Positions 17,725 to 26,257 of a stretch of 64,000 bases of DNA are shown in pieces. The notes under the pieces were generated by a model. The model saw nothing but the letters and a program-made list of their open reading frames with translations. It was not told where the DNA came from and made no database searches. The stretch is from contig JAUXWT010000061.1 in the NCBI GenBank assembly GCA_030681475.1, forward strand, positions 21,912 through 85,911, read 5' to 3'. A program made the position numbers and the translations under genes. The stretch comes from Bacteroidales bacterium (GTDB lineage: Bacteria; Bacteroidota; Bacteroidia; Bacteroidales; FEN-979). The stretch's first letter is position 1, and every line of letters starts with the position of its first letter.

Positions 17725-18086
17725 TAATTAACCTTTTTCAACAACACATCGCTGATGGCTTTTTTGAGCGAATCTTTTGGCAAGGCGCCAACCGACATCT
17801 GGGGTTGTTCTTTCATTGGAACGAACAGCATAGAGGGGATGCTGCGGATACCGAATGCGCCAGCCAATTCCTGTTCTGCCTCAGTATCAACTTTGTAAAT
17901 GTTGATTTTACCGGAATATTCAATGGCAAGCTCTTCAAGTACAGGGGCTACCATCTTGCATGGGCCACACCAGTCGGCATAAAAATCAATAATGCAGGGG
18001 ATCGTCCCCTCGTATTTCCACTCCTTGTTTGTTTCGAAATTAAAGACCTTCTCCTGGAAGGATTCTTTTGTTAAATGTTCTACCAT
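17724..18086 (-). CDS. trxA: Thioredoxin
   Basis: A 120-aa thioredoxin with active site WCGPCK (Cys40 and Cys43) preceded by IIDFYAD, and the cis-Pro in SIPSMLFVP. There is no signal peptide, so it is cytosolic and would reduce protein disulfides with thioredoxin reductase. A stretch with QELAGAFGIRSIPSMLF and PQMSVGALPKDSL is shared closely with the exported thioredoxin-like lipoprotein just upstream (18176-18658), so the two look like duplicates sent to different compartments. Confidence 0.93.
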   Translation of the reverse strand: MVEHLTKESFQEKVFNFETNKEWKYEGTIPCIIDFYADWCGPCKMVAPVLEELAIEYSGKINIYKVDTEAEQELAGAFGIRSIPSMLFVPMKEQPQMSVGALPKDSLKKAISDVLLKKVN

Positions 18087-18144
18087 TTTATATCAATTTT
18101 AAAATTAAAAATAAACTCCAACTTTGTACATCTTTTCTTTCCAC

Positions 18145-18176
18145 ACGTCCACTTGTCCACTTGTCCACTTGTCCCC
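18145..18176 (-). repeat. Octamer tandem array (GTGGACAA type)
   Basis: On the plus strand the units read ACGTCCAC, TTGTCCAC, TTGTCCAC, TTGTCCCC. The array sits between the two thioredoxin genes and abuts the stop codon of the lipoprotein gene. Confidence 0.8.
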
Positions 18177-18658
18177 TAGTTTACCACCAACACATTTCTG
18201 ATCATCTCAACATATGCCTCCTTCTGCATCGCACCAACCGACATCTGCGGTTTTCCGTTTTTGGGGATGAACAACACAGCCGGGATTGAATTTATATTGA
18301 ATAATCCGGCCAGTTCTTTTTGCTCATCGGTGTTGACCTTATAGATTCTGACTTTTCCATTATACTCTTTGGAGAGTTCATCCATGATCGGTGCAACGAG
18401 TCTGCAAGGTTTGCACCAGTCAGCATAAAAATCAATAATAACCGGCTGATCGCCGCTGAATACCCATTCTTTCGGGTTTGATTTGTAATCCCAAACGAGT
18501 TTTTGGAATGCATCTGCAGTAAGTTTATTTACTTGCCCGTCAGTAATTTCTTTTGCGCCGATGTTTTCATTGCCGCTGTTGGTTTCATTTGCTGTGCCGC
18601 TACAGGCAGTGAAAGTAAATGGAATAAGAAATAAAAGGGCGAACGTAAGTTTTTTCAT
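18176..18658 (-). CDS. Thioredoxin-like lipoprotein
   Basis: A 160-aa exported paralogue of the neighbouring thioredoxin. Signal peptide with lipobox FTAC (Cys19), then a Ser/Asn/Glu-rich linker and a thioredoxin domain with active site WCKPCR (Cys82, Cys85). The cis-Pro lies in SIPAVLFIP and the end is PQMSVGAMQKEAY. The CKPC site and the lipid anchor suggest a periplasmic disulfide reductase or oxidase at the membrane. A -7 box (TATCTTTG at 18682-18689) lies in the 104-base divergent region shared with the zinc-ribbon gene. Confidence 0.9.
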   Translation of the reverse strand: MKKLTFALLFLIPFTFTACSGTANETNSGNENIGAKEITDGQVNKLTADAFQKLVWDYKSNPKEWVFSGDQPVIIDFYADWCKPCRLVAPIMDELSKEYNGKVRIYKVNTDEQKELAGLFNINSIPAVLFIPKNGKPQMSVGAMQKEAYVEMIRNVLVVN

Positions 18659-18681
18659 GGTTTAGTTTTTTAATGACGCTG

Positions 18682-18689
18682 CAAAGATA
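18682..18689 (-). promoter_or_regulatory. -7 promoter box of the thioredoxin-like lipoprotein gene
   Basis: Minus-strand TATCTTTG, a full TAnnTTTG match, 24 bases before the start codon. Confidence 0.45.
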
Positions 18690-18733
18690 AAAACAATTTT
18701 TTAATTAAATCGCATAAATATCACTATTTTTTT

Positions 18734-18741
18734 TAACTTTG
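18734..18741 (+). promoter_or_regulatory. -7 promoter box of the zinc-ribbon gene
   Basis: TAACTTTG, a full TAnnTTTG match, 22 bases before ATG 18763. Confidence 0.45.
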
Positions 18742-18762
18742 CATTAAAATAAATTTTAAATT

Positions 18763-19170
18763 ATGTCTATAACCTTCAAACAACTTGATATTAAGGGACT
18801 ATCAGAATTATTTTCTGAGGAGGCAGATTGTTTGAAATTTCTTGCTGAAAAGAAGTGGGCGTCTGGTTTTGTATGTAACAGGTGTGGAAACACTAATTAT
18901 TGCAATGGAAAAACGTTATATTCACGCCGTTGTACCCGTTGTAAATCCGAAGAATCCGCTACCGCTCATACAATTTTTCACCGGTGCCATATTCCTATTA
19001 CAGAGGCATTTCGCATCGTATATTTGGTGTGTCATGACCCTTCCGTATCTACTTATGAACTGTCACGCCTAACCGACCTTCGACAGATGACATGCTGGAA
19101 ATTGAAAAATCGCCTGAACGATTGTATTAAAAACCGTGGGGAGATAGATATCCTTTATAACGAAAAATGA
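18763..19170 (+). CDS. Zinc-ribbon protein like the N-terminal part of an IS1595-family transposase
   Basis: A 135-aa protein. A zinc ribbon lies at about 38-66 (CNRCGN, then CTRCKSEES). Next comes HTIFHRCHIPITEAFRIVYL and a helical segment YELSRLTDLRQMTCWKLKNR, the usual order in the N-terminal DNA-binding region of IS1595-type transposases. It ends where the DDE catalytic domain would begin, so it cannot transpose alone. No inverted repeats or second transposase fragment lie around it, and the frame and a promoter-like -7 box are intact. It is either a truncated remnant or a retained DNA-binding protein; I cannot tell which. Confidence 0.7.
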   Translation: MSITFKQLDIKGLSELFSEEADCLKFLAEKKWASGFVCNRCGNTNYCNGKTLYSRRCTRCKSEESATAHTIFHRCHIPITEAFRIVYLVCHDPSVSTYELSRLTDLRQMTCWKLKNRLNDCIKNRGEIDILYNEK

Positions 19171-19243
19171 GGCGTTTTGTGCCGGGATACAGTTGGCCCA
19201 TCCGGCGATTTTGCAAAAAAATGGTTATTTTCGTGAATTCAAA

Positions 19244-20506
19244 ATGAAAAAGATGTCAATACTTATAAAAAACATAAAGGAGATCGTTCAGGCAGAAGAC
19301 AACCCGCAACGTATGGTTGCAGGTAAAGCCATGTCACACATAAATACCGTTAAAAACGGATGGATTTTTATCGTAGGCAACAGGATACAGGATTTTGGAA
19401 TCATGCCTGTTCCTGATGATATACTCCGGCAACTGGATTCAGGCTCTTCGACCATTGATGCTTCCGGAAAAATGGTCTTTCCGAGCTTTTGCGACGCTCA
19501 CACCCATTTGGTGTATGCCGGAAGCCGTGAAATTGAGTATATAGATAAAATAAAGGGATTGAGTTACGAGGAAATCGCAAGACGGGGTGGCGGAATCCTG
19601 AATTCTGCCAAACGGTTACACGATACCGGCGAGGAGGAATTGGTAGCGCAGGCCATGGAGCGCCTGAATGAGATCATGTTGTTTGGTACCGGAGCAGTTG
19701 AAATAAAGAGTGGTTATGGTCTGAATGTGAAAGACGAAATAAAAATACTCAGGGTGATCCGGATACTGAGATCGCTTTCACCGGTTACGATCGTTCCGAC
19801 ATTTTTAGGCGCTCATGCAGTACCTGCTGAATATAAAGGCCGTCAAGGTGAGTTTGTCGATATGGTGATCAGTGAAATGATCCCCATGGTTGCGTCAGAA
19901 GGGCTTGCTGATTATATTGATGTTTTTTGTGACCGCGGCTTTTTTACCATCGAAGAGACTGACCGGATATTAGCGGCTGGTGCGAAATATGGGATGCGTC
20001 CCAAGATCCACGCCAATGAACTGGACTATTCAGGAGGTATTCAGGTTGGCGTAAAGCATAATGCCCTTTCAGTTGACCATTTGGAATTTACCGGAGATAA
20101 AGAAATTGAATGTCTGCTTGGGACTGAAACGATGCCGACAGTATTGCCCGGCGCAGCTTTCTTCCTGGAAATGGTATATGCTCCTGTACGTAAAATGATT
20201 AATGCCGGTCTTCCTGTTGCTATGGCCAGTGATTTTAATCCTGGTTCATCACCATCAGGAAATATGCAGTTCATCCTCTCAATGGCATGCATCAAATACC
20301 GGATGTTACCCGAGGAAGCGATCAACGCCGTGACCATCAATGGCGCTTATGCCATGGGTTTGAATGAAGATTATGGCAGCATTGCCCGCGGAAAAGTTGC
20401 CAACCTGTTTATCACAAAACCAATTCCCAACCTGTCATTTATGCCATATGCCTACGGAAGCAACAAAGCCGGGCAGATCATTTTAAACGGTAAGGTGGTC
20501 AATTGA
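19244..20506 (+). CDS. hutI: Imidazolonepropionase
   Basis: A 420-aa amidohydrolase. I place the start at ATG 19244 (MKKMSILIKNIKEIVQAED); the upstream TTG extension has no family match. Metal-binding FCDAHTHLVYAGSREIEY, the substrate-loop motif EIKSGYGL, FLGAHAVPAEYKGR, the third ligand region IHANELDYSGG and MASDFNPGSSPSGN are all present. HutI opens imidazolonepropionate to N-formimino-L-glutamate, the third step of histidine degradation. ftcD, which uses that product, lies 3.8 kb downstream, but two minus-strand genes intervene and hutH/hutU are not in the window. Confidence 0.95.
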   Translation: MKKMSILIKNIKEIVQAEDNPQRMVAGKAMSHINTVKNGWIFIVGNRIQDFGIMPVPDDILRQLDSGSSTIDASGKMVFPSFCDAHTHLVYAGSREIEYIDKIKGLSYEEIARRGGGILNSAKRLHDTGEEELVAQAMERLNEIMLFGTGAVEIKSGYGLNVKDEIKILRVIRILRSLSPVTIVPTFLGAHAVPAEYKGRQGEFVDMVISEMIPMVASEGLADYIDVFCDRGFFTIEETDRILAAGAKYGMRPKIHANELDYSGGIQVGVKHNALSVDHLEFTGDKEIECLLGTETMPTVLPGAAFFLEMVYAPVRKMINAGLPVAMASDFNPGSSPSGNMQFILSMACIKYRMLPEEAINAVTINGAYAMGLNEDYGSIARGKVANLFITKPIPNLSFMPYAYGSNKAGQIILNGKVVN

Positions 20507-20509
20507 TCG

Positions 20510-21976
20510 TTATTCAATCACTAATTTACCTTTGACAGTTACCTCTTTACCGGTTAACGTATAGATGTACAGTCCGGTTGGCAGGTTTTTTCTTTCAATG
20601 GTAGAAATGCTGGAATTGATTTTTATGCGAAGAACCTCTTTACCTACAAGGTTGTACAAGACGAACCGGAGATCCTCGGTGATTTTAAAACCGTCAATGA
20701 CTATTTGAGCCTGGTTTTTAAATGGATTCGGTAAAATGCGCACCTGCGAGGAGCCGGCGATGGGGTATTCATCAACATCTAGAATCGGTGAACACTCTGT
20801 GCCGACTGGGTTTCCCCACGTTTCTGACCCCTTTTTAAAATAAACCAGACGATGAAAGTCCTGGGTACTTTGATCATCACGATAATACTCAGTCACACCA
20901 AGGCCTTCAGAATAGTTGCGATAAAGTAAAACATTTCCGGAAGGAATTAAAAAGCATGAATTGAGGAACCTGTATTTGTCTTCGGTTACTTTCTTCGTCT
21001 GACGGTTATTAAATGCCTTCATATAACGATCAAACTGCGAAGCATAAACGTTCTGGCGTTTAAACTGATCGGGATAACGCAAGATGGTCGAATCGTTGGC
21101 CATTACGGTAAACCTGTATTTAATGGTAATGGTATCGCGCATGTAAACATGGTTGTTTCCGGGGTTGGTAATGGTACTGCGGCAACGGTCGAACTTATAT
21201 ATTACCGAATCATTATTAGCTCCATAGGTAGTTTTTGAAAATACATTCTGGATCTCCTTCCATGTCGTGCTCGTACCGCCGGTAAAAGAGTTGGTATATC
21301 CTGAAAAGTGAAGAACATCACCGATATTATAATTGTAAACCTCTTTCCAGCCGAATTCCTGAATTCCAATAACCGGTTTCAGTTTCCCCACGATGGTGTA
21401 ATGTGTTGTATCGAAAGGAACATTGGTCATGTCAAATGTTCGTGCCAATCCATAATGTTTGCTGAGTTTCAGATAGGTGCCATTCCATGGACTTGTGAGG
21501 AGGGTTCCATCGTTCCTTTTTGCCTGCAGTTCAATTTTCATCATGTCATCCAATACGCCCATGACACTATCCGGGGCAATTGATACTACTTTTGCTTCAA
21601 GAAATGTGCCTGAAGTCAGTTTCACGAACCGCCATGTATCATTCAGCACAGCCTTGGCATTGATATAAATAGTGTCGTTGTCTTTGTTAAAGAAATAAAA
21701 CAGATAATTCGCGCTTTCTCTGTAAATTTTTCTGCCGAGGATGGACCCTTTTGTGGTGTCCTTGCATTCTGCAGCGGTATCACGAATGGTTGCAAAAGAG
21801 TAGAAAATCGTATCACCGCTCACTGGTATCGTATAACTTGTTGTTCTATATGCTTTCAGAACATTAGTGTTCATCTTTTTATAAAAAGCCGGACCAGGAG
21901 AGCAGATGTTGGTGTAATTCTGTGCGTTGAGCAAAATCGGCGCGATGAGGAAAAGTGTAAATATAAGTTTTTTCAT
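20510..21976 (-). CDS. Secreted protein with T9SS type A sorting domain
   Basis: A 488-aa protein. I start at ATG 21974-21976 (MKKLIFTLFLIAPILLNAQ) because the promoter -7 box at 21995-22002 would overlap a longer form. The long middle part (about 20-400) is not recognised; it has many Tyr/Asp/Thr strands (for example WKEVYNYNIGDVLHFSGYTN). The last about 75 residues are a T9SS type A domain: SQVRILPNPFKNQAQIVID, then LPTGLYIYTL and KGKLVIE. It ends three bases from the hutI stop, convergently. Function unknown; it is likely displayed on the surface or released. Confidence 0.82.
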   Translation of the reverse strand: MKKLIFTLFLIAPILLNAQNYTNICSPGPAFYKKMNTNVLKAYRTTSYTIPVSGDTIFYSFATIRDTAAECKDTTKGSILGRKIYRESANYLFYFFNKDNDTIYINAKAVLNDTWRFVKLTSGTFLEAKVVSIAPDSVMGVLDDMMKIELQAKRNDGTLLTSPWNGTYLKLSKHYGLARTFDMTNVPFDTTHYTIVGKLKPVIGIQEFGWKEVYNYNIGDVLHFSGYTNSFTGGTSTTWKEIQNVFSKTTYGANNDSVIYKFDRCRSTITNPGNNHVYMRDTITIKYRFTVMANDSTILRYPDQFKRQNVYASQFDRYMKAFNNRQTKKVTEDKYRFLNSCFLIPSGNVLLYRNYSEGLGVTEYYRDDQSTQDFHRLVYFKKGSETWGNPVGTECSPILDVDEYPIAGSSQVRILPNPFKNQAQIVIDGFKITEDLRFVLYNLVGKEVLRIKINSSISTIERKNLPTGLYIYTLTGKEVTVKGKLVIE

Positions 21977-21994
21977 ATGGAATGTTTTTTTTTG

Positions 21995-22026
21995 CAAAAA
22001 TAGTCAAAAAATTATAGAAAAGACAA
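21995..22026 (-). promoter_or_regulatory. Promoter of the T9SS protein gene at 20510-21976
   Basis: Minus strand: TTG (22024-22026), a 21-base spacer, then TATTTTTG (21995-22002). The -33 box lies inside the terminator hairpin of the upstream gene. Confidence 0.55.
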
Positions 22027-22048
22027 CCTTCATCGGGGAAGGTTGCCT
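22013..22048 (-). terminator. Terminator hairpin after the M3-like peptidase gene
   Basis: Minus-strand GGCAACCTT pairs with AAGGTTGTC (one G-T pair) around an 8-base loop, followed by TTTTCT. It lies 23 bases after the stop at 22071. Confidence 0.6.
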
Positions 22049-22070
22049 GATTCTTCAAGTTTTATAAATT

Positions 22071-24146
22071 TTATTTTGATTTGGCAGATCCAAGAACAGA
22101 TTGATTTGATAATGCCATATCAGTTGCATCTAACAAGGGTTTTATTGAAATTTCACTGCCAACGGCATTTTTCATCCAGAGTTGTGGAATAAGCCGTCCG
22201 GTTGAATAGATCCGCAGGGCTTCATCAGCAAAGTTTTTTCCTTTAAGGAACAGATCAAGTTGGAATTCGATGAGGTGTCCGACCGGATAGTTTGACAAAT
22301 ATAAGGGGTTGTCGATCATATGGGAATAGATGGCCAGGATGGGTGAGTCATTTGAGCCAAAAACAGGGGCATAATATTGATTCCAGATATCAATGGCTGT
22401 TTTAACTACGGTCTCTTTCAGTTGTTCCTTGGTTGCGCCGGGATTTTCATACAACCATTTCCATACCTTCATATCGAGTAATGAAACACCCATGATTTCG
22501 TAACTTCCCCAGAAATTATCAATCGCGGCCATGGCTTCCTTATCCGGATCATTGTCTTTAATGCCAAGCAATTCAAGGTCGTATTTCTGGAAAGTAAACG
22601 CAAATGCCTCTGTAAATGCTGTATTGGGCACGCCCTGCATCATATAGTTGTCTACCATGTATAGGGAAATTGTTTGTTCCACATTGTGGCCAAGCTCATG
22701 AATGGCAATATTGTAACCCTTATAGTCCATGCCATCCTTGCCGATTCTGGTACGCAGGTGCGCCTTATCACCTTTCATAGCAGCGCCCCAGGCATGCCCG
22801 CTGCCTCGTGCCGGATCAACAGTAATATGTGATGCGATCTCTTTTGCCATATCGGGTTTGAAACCCATTTTAATCAGCATTCCGGGGATATCGGCCTCGA
22901 AAGCCTTGGTATCCGGATACTTTGCACGGGTTGTCTTATCAAGCAGTTCCATGTTCATGTTGCTTCGTGGTTTGAAACCATCATACCAGATATCGAAGGG
23001 TTGGAGCGGACGGCCAAGCCGTTTGCTGATCAGGTCGCCAACCTGTTTGACCTGTGGAGAAGAACAAAAATCGGTGAACAGCTTCTCAACCTGTTCCTGG
23101 GGAATCTCCATGCCTCCGTCAAAAGCCCGTTCAATATAGGTGGGATACATCGGTGTGTAAGGGTCCATCAATTTCATGTTATTGAACAGGTTAAGCAGGT
23201 TCGCATATCTTGTATCCGGTTCAGGAGGATTGGCAACCTCTTTCCCTTCTTTATATAGTTTATTGGAAACAGGGTTCCATTGAAATGAAGGATTGTTGAT
23301 CACGCTGTCGGGAATCTCTTGTTTGATGATCCGGAGCATGACCTGATAGATCATCTGTTGTTTCAACAATCCTTCGTCACCTTTATTGTAATTGGCCTTT
23401 AGTTCGTCCCGGAGATTCCAGTGGGATAAGAGCTTCATCTCTTTGTCAAAATGGGTCTTCCCCTCGTCGTCGAGCAGATTCCCTACATATATGTTATAAC
23501 CCGAAATGTAGTTATCAGCCGCTGTGAGCGCTTCGGCGATCTTAACATTTACTTCTGCCGGCACACGCGCCGTGAACAGATCACCCATACGTGCATGCGC
23601 CCATTCAGAGCGGCTCCATTCTGGCCCGAGTTCCTCCTTCTCCTTCAGGGAGTAATTGGGGAAATTGAGCACGGTAATAAATGCAAGTTTATTGTTGAAA
23701 AAATCATCATTGAAATGGGCTCCCGGTTCATAGGCTCCAAAAATCTCATCGATGTCGAGCATCTCCCCAAGGTCTAAATGCATCCCGCGTTTCAGGTCCA
23801 GGCTGATCATGTTGAACCGGCCAAACAGCGCCTCCCAGTTGGCAGAAAACCTGTTGAACAAAATTTCCCGCTGAACTGGGTCGCCAGCATAATACTTAAG
23901 GCAGAAGGCTTCGAATGCTATTTCGTCACCGTCCTGTGATGTCCACAGCGAAGCACACTGATTTACCCCTTTTTCAATGCGGGTCTTGTTTACTTCGCCA
24001 AATTGTTTCGTCAGCTTGTTCATCACAGAATCTATAACCGGTTGTTTGATAAAGGAGACCAATGATTTTTCTTTGCGCTGATCAACCGGTCTGCATTGCC
24101 CGAAAAGCAGCGCAACGGGAAGTAAAATTAGCAGAATGTTTTTCAT
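22071..24146 (-). CDS. M3-like zinc metallopeptidase lipoprotein (HELGH)
   Basis: A 691-aa protein. I start at ATG 24144-24146 (MKNILLILLPVALLFGQC), which gives a lipoprotein signal; the open frame upstream has no such signal and covers the -7 box. The zinc motif HELGH is at 483-487, with a third-ligand candidate Glu513 in FTEAFAF, as in gluzincins. Large helical regions precede it (MLDIDEIFGAYEPG, WSRSEWAHARMGDLF). The overall form resembles M3/oligopeptidase-like peptidases, and a closer family name is not certain. It probably degrades peptides in the periplasm or at the surface. Confidence 0.8.
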   Translation of the reverse strand: MKNILLILLPVALLFGQCRPVDQRKEKSLVSFIKQPVIDSVMNKLTKQFGEVNKTRIEKGVNQCASLWTSQDGDEIAFEAFCLKYYAGDPVQREILFNRFSANWEALFGRFNMISLDLKRGMHLDLGEMLDIDEIFGAYEPGAHFNDDFFNNKLAFITVLNFPNYSLKEKEELGPEWSRSEWAHARMGDLFTARVPAEVNVKIAEALTAADNYISGYNIYVGNLLDDEGKTHFDKEMKLLSHWNLRDELKANYNKGDEGLLKQQMIYQVMLRIIKQEIPDSVINNPSFQWNPVSNKLYKEGKEVANPPEPDTRYANLLNLFNNMKLMDPYTPMYPTYIERAFDGGMEIPQEQVEKLFTDFCSSPQVKQVGDLISKRLGRPLQPFDIWYDGFKPRSNMNMELLDKTTRAKYPDTKAFEADIPGMLIKMGFKPDMAKEIASHITVDPARGSGHAWGAAMKGDKAHLRTRIGKDGMDYKGYNIAIHELGHNVEQTISLYMVDNYMMQGVPNTAFTEAFAFTFQKYDLELLGIKDNDPDKEAMAAIDNFWGSYEIMGVSLLDMKVWKWLYENPGATKEQLKETVVKTAIDIWNQYYAPVFGSNDSPILAIYSHMIDNPLYLSNYPVGHLIEFQLDLFLKGKNFADEALRIYSTGRLIPQLWMKNAVGSEISIKPLLDATDMALSNQSVLGSAKSK

Positions 24147-24171
24147 GGAACAGTGATTTGGGATATTCAGG

Positions 24172-24179
24172 CAAAGGTA
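24172..24179 (-). promoter_or_regulatory. -7 promoter box of the M3-like peptidase gene
   Basis: Minus-strand TACCTTTG, 25 bases before the chosen start. It supports that start over the longer reading frame. Confidence 0.45.
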
Positions 24180-24192
24180 AAAAAAAACAATA

Positions 24193-24224
24193 AGCGAAAC
24201 AGCGAAATGGCGAAATAGCGAAAT
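24193..24224 (+). repeat. Octamer tandem array (AGCGAAAT type), left copy
   Basis: Four units: AGCGAAAC, AGCGAAAT, GGCGAAAT, AGCGAAAT. It pairs as an inverted copy with the array at 24285-24316, and the ftcD -7 box lies between them. Confidence 0.8.
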
Positions 24225-24242
24225 CATGACCGCAAATATTTC

Positions 24243-24250
24243 TATTTTTG
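24243..24250 (+). promoter_or_regulatory. -7 promoter box of ftcD
   Basis: TATTTTTG matches TAnnTTTG. Transcription from here would give a leader of about 67 bases that contains the right-hand octamer array. Confidence 0.45.
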
Positions 24251-24284
24251 TAAAAAAAACGAAATCCGAAAAGCATAACAATTT

Positions 24285-24316
24285 TTTTCACCATTTCGCC
24301 ATTTCGCCATTTCACT
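24285..24316 (-). repeat. Octamer tandem array (GGCGAAAT type), right inverted copy
   Basis: Plus-strand units TTTTCACC, ATTTCGCC, ATTTCGCC, ATTTCACT, the reverse complement of the words at 24193-24224. It ends 7 bases before ATG 24324, so it fills the ribosome-binding region of ftcD. Confidence 0.8.
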
Positions 24317-24323
24317 ATTTCCT

Positions 24324-26009
24324 ATGAAACAACTCATCGAATGTGTTCCCAACTTTTCTGAAGGTCGCGACATGAGCGTGATCAAGATCATTACAGATGA
24401 AATTGAAAAAGTGGAGGGGGTCAGGCTCCTCGATGTTGACCCGGGCGCGGCCACGAACCGCACGGTCGTCACATTGGTGGGCACACCCGATGCTGTGATT
24501 GAAGCAGCATTCAAAGCAATTAAAAAAGCATCTGAAGTGATCGACATGAGCAAACATCATGGTGAACATCCCCGTTTCGGCGCCACTGATGTTTGCCCGT
24601 TGGTTCCGATCTCAAATATTACGATGGAGGAGACAGCCAGGTTTGCGCATAAACTTGCGGAAAGGGTTGGGAAAGAGCTTGAAATTCCTGTCTATTGTTA
24701 TGAAAATGCCGCACTTTTATCTGAACGGCGAAACCTGGCGAACTGCCGCTCGGGAGAATACGAGGGATTGCCCAAAAAGCTGGAAGATCCGCACTGGAAA
24801 CCCGATTTCGGACCTGCAACCTTCAACCCGCGCGCAGGCGCCATCGCCATTGGCGCCCGCGATTTTTTGGTAGCTTACAACATCAATTTAAATACCACCT
24901 CCACCCGTCGCGCCAACGCGGTTGCCTTTGATATTCGCGAAAAGGGGAGGCCGGTGCGCGAAGGCAACCCGATCACCGGGAAAATTAAAAAGGATGAGCA
25001 GGGCAATGAAGTTTGGACTCCCGGCGCCCTCAAAGCATGCAAGGCAATCGGTTGGTTTATCGAAGAATATGGCATTGCACAGGTTTCGATTAACCTGACC
25101 AATATCAGCATTACGTCTGTTCATGAGGCTTTTGAAGTATCATGTCAGAAAGCACAGGAACGGGGTATGCGGGTGACTGGTTCAGAACTTGTCGGTCTTA
25201 TCCCTAAAAAAGCCATGATCGACGCCGGTAAGTATTTTTTATGCAAGCAACAGCGCTCGGTGGGGGTATCGGAAGATGAGATCATTAAAATTGCGGTCAA
25301 GTCTCTCGGACTGGATGACCTGAAACCTTTTAACCCCCGAGAGAAGATCATTGAGTATTTACTGGAGGACCCTGCAGATAAAAAGCTTGTCGGCATGACC
25401 ACTGAAGGCTTCGCCAACGAAACTGCCTCTGAATCACCGGCCCCCGGCGGCGGATCAGTTTCGGCCTACATCGCAGCCCTTGGTGTTTCCCTGGGAACCA
25501 TGGTCGCCAACCTCTCCGCGCATAAGGCCGGATGGGATGACCGGTGGGAAGAATTCTCTGATTGGGCCGAAAAAGGGCAGAAACTTAAAGAGGAATTGTT
25601 ATTCCTGGTAGATGAGGATACCAGGGCATTCAATAGGATTATGGAAGCTTTCGGTTTGCCAAAAGGAAACGACCAGGAGAAAATGTTGCGCACCAATGCA
25701 ATCCAGGAAGCTACCAGATATGCCATCGAAGTGCCTTTCCGTACCATGCAAAAAGCCTGTGAATCGTTTGAGATTATCCGGGCTATGGTTGAAACCGGAA
25801 ACCCCAATTCAGTGACCGATGCGGGAGTTGGAGCGCTTTGTGTGCGTTCAGCAATAATAGGGGCTTATCTGAATGTTAAGGTGAATGGTGCGGGCTTTCA
25901 TGATAAAACCTTCTTGGAAGGTATCATGACCCATGCTGACCAACTCCTGGCAAAGGCAAAGATCGCCGAAGAGGAGATTTTGGCGGCAGTCAATGAGAAA
26001 ATCACCTAA
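24324..26009 (+). CDS. ftcD: Bifunctional glutamate formimidoyltransferase / formimidotetrahydrofolate cyclodeaminase
   Basis: A 561-aa fusion. The N-terminal formiminotransferase (about 1-325) starts LIECVPNFSEGRDMSVI and has HGEHPRFGATDVCPLVPI and NPRAGAIAIGARDFLVAYN. The C-terminal cyclodeaminase (about 350-561) has FANETASESPAPGGGSVSAY. It moves the formimino group of formiminoglutamate to tetrahydrofolate, giving glutamate and then methenyl-THF plus ammonia, the last step of this histidine route. HutI (19244-20506) makes its substrate. Its leader carries an inverted octamer array directly before the start codon. Confidence 0.95.
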   Translation: MKQLIECVPNFSEGRDMSVIKIITDEIEKVEGVRLLDVDPGAATNRTVVTLVGTPDAVIEAAFKAIKKASEVIDMSKHHGEHPRFGATDVCPLVPISNITMEETARFAHKLAERVGKELEIPVYCYENAALLSERRNLANCRSGEYEGLPKKLEDPHWKPDFGPATFNPRAGAIAIGARDFLVAYNINLNTTSTRRANAVAFDIREKGRPVREGNPITGKIKKDEQGNEVWTPGALKACKAIGWFIEEYGIAQVSINLTNISITSVHEAFEVSCQKAQERGMRVTGSELVGLIPKKAMIDAGKYFLCKQQRSVGVSEDEIIKIAVKSLGLDDLKPFNPREKIIEYLLEDPADKKLVGMTTEGFANETASESPAPGGGSVSAYIAALGVSLGTMVANLSAHKAGWDDRWEEFSDWAEKGQKLKEELLFLVDEDTRAFNRIMEAFGLPKGNDQEKMLRTNAIQEATRYAIEVPFRTMQKACESFEIIRAMVETGNPNSVTDAGVGALCVRSAIIGAYLNVKVNGAGFHDKTFLEGIMTHADQLLAKAKIAEEEILAAVNEKIT

Positions 26010-26017
26010 TTATGTAT

Positions 26018-26037
26018 CATGTTAAGTTTTTAACATG
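26018..26037. other. Perfect palindrome after ftcD
   Basis: CATGTTAA (26018-26025) and TTAACATG (26030-26037) form an 8-bp stem with a 4-base loop, nine bases after the ftcD stop. No T run follows, so it is at best a weak terminator. Confidence 0.4.
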
Positions 26038-26257
26038 GTTGAAATCCAAATATTTATAATTTTTTTAAAAAAAAAGTGTAAAAATATTTGCTTTTTTGAA
26101 TAAATGGTTATAATATTGTTAATTATTTCCGATAATTACCGATTTAACAATGAACATAATAGACGATCAGTTTATTTTTAGTCTATTAAAAAATTAACCA
26201 ATTTTAAATACATTAATCAGAAATTAAATTTAAATCCACCACTAAAACATCATTATT

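Noticed and set aside
19193..19243. Longer hutI start at TTG 19193
   Set aside because: The added 17 residues have no family counterpart, and ATG 19244 gives the normal N-terminus.
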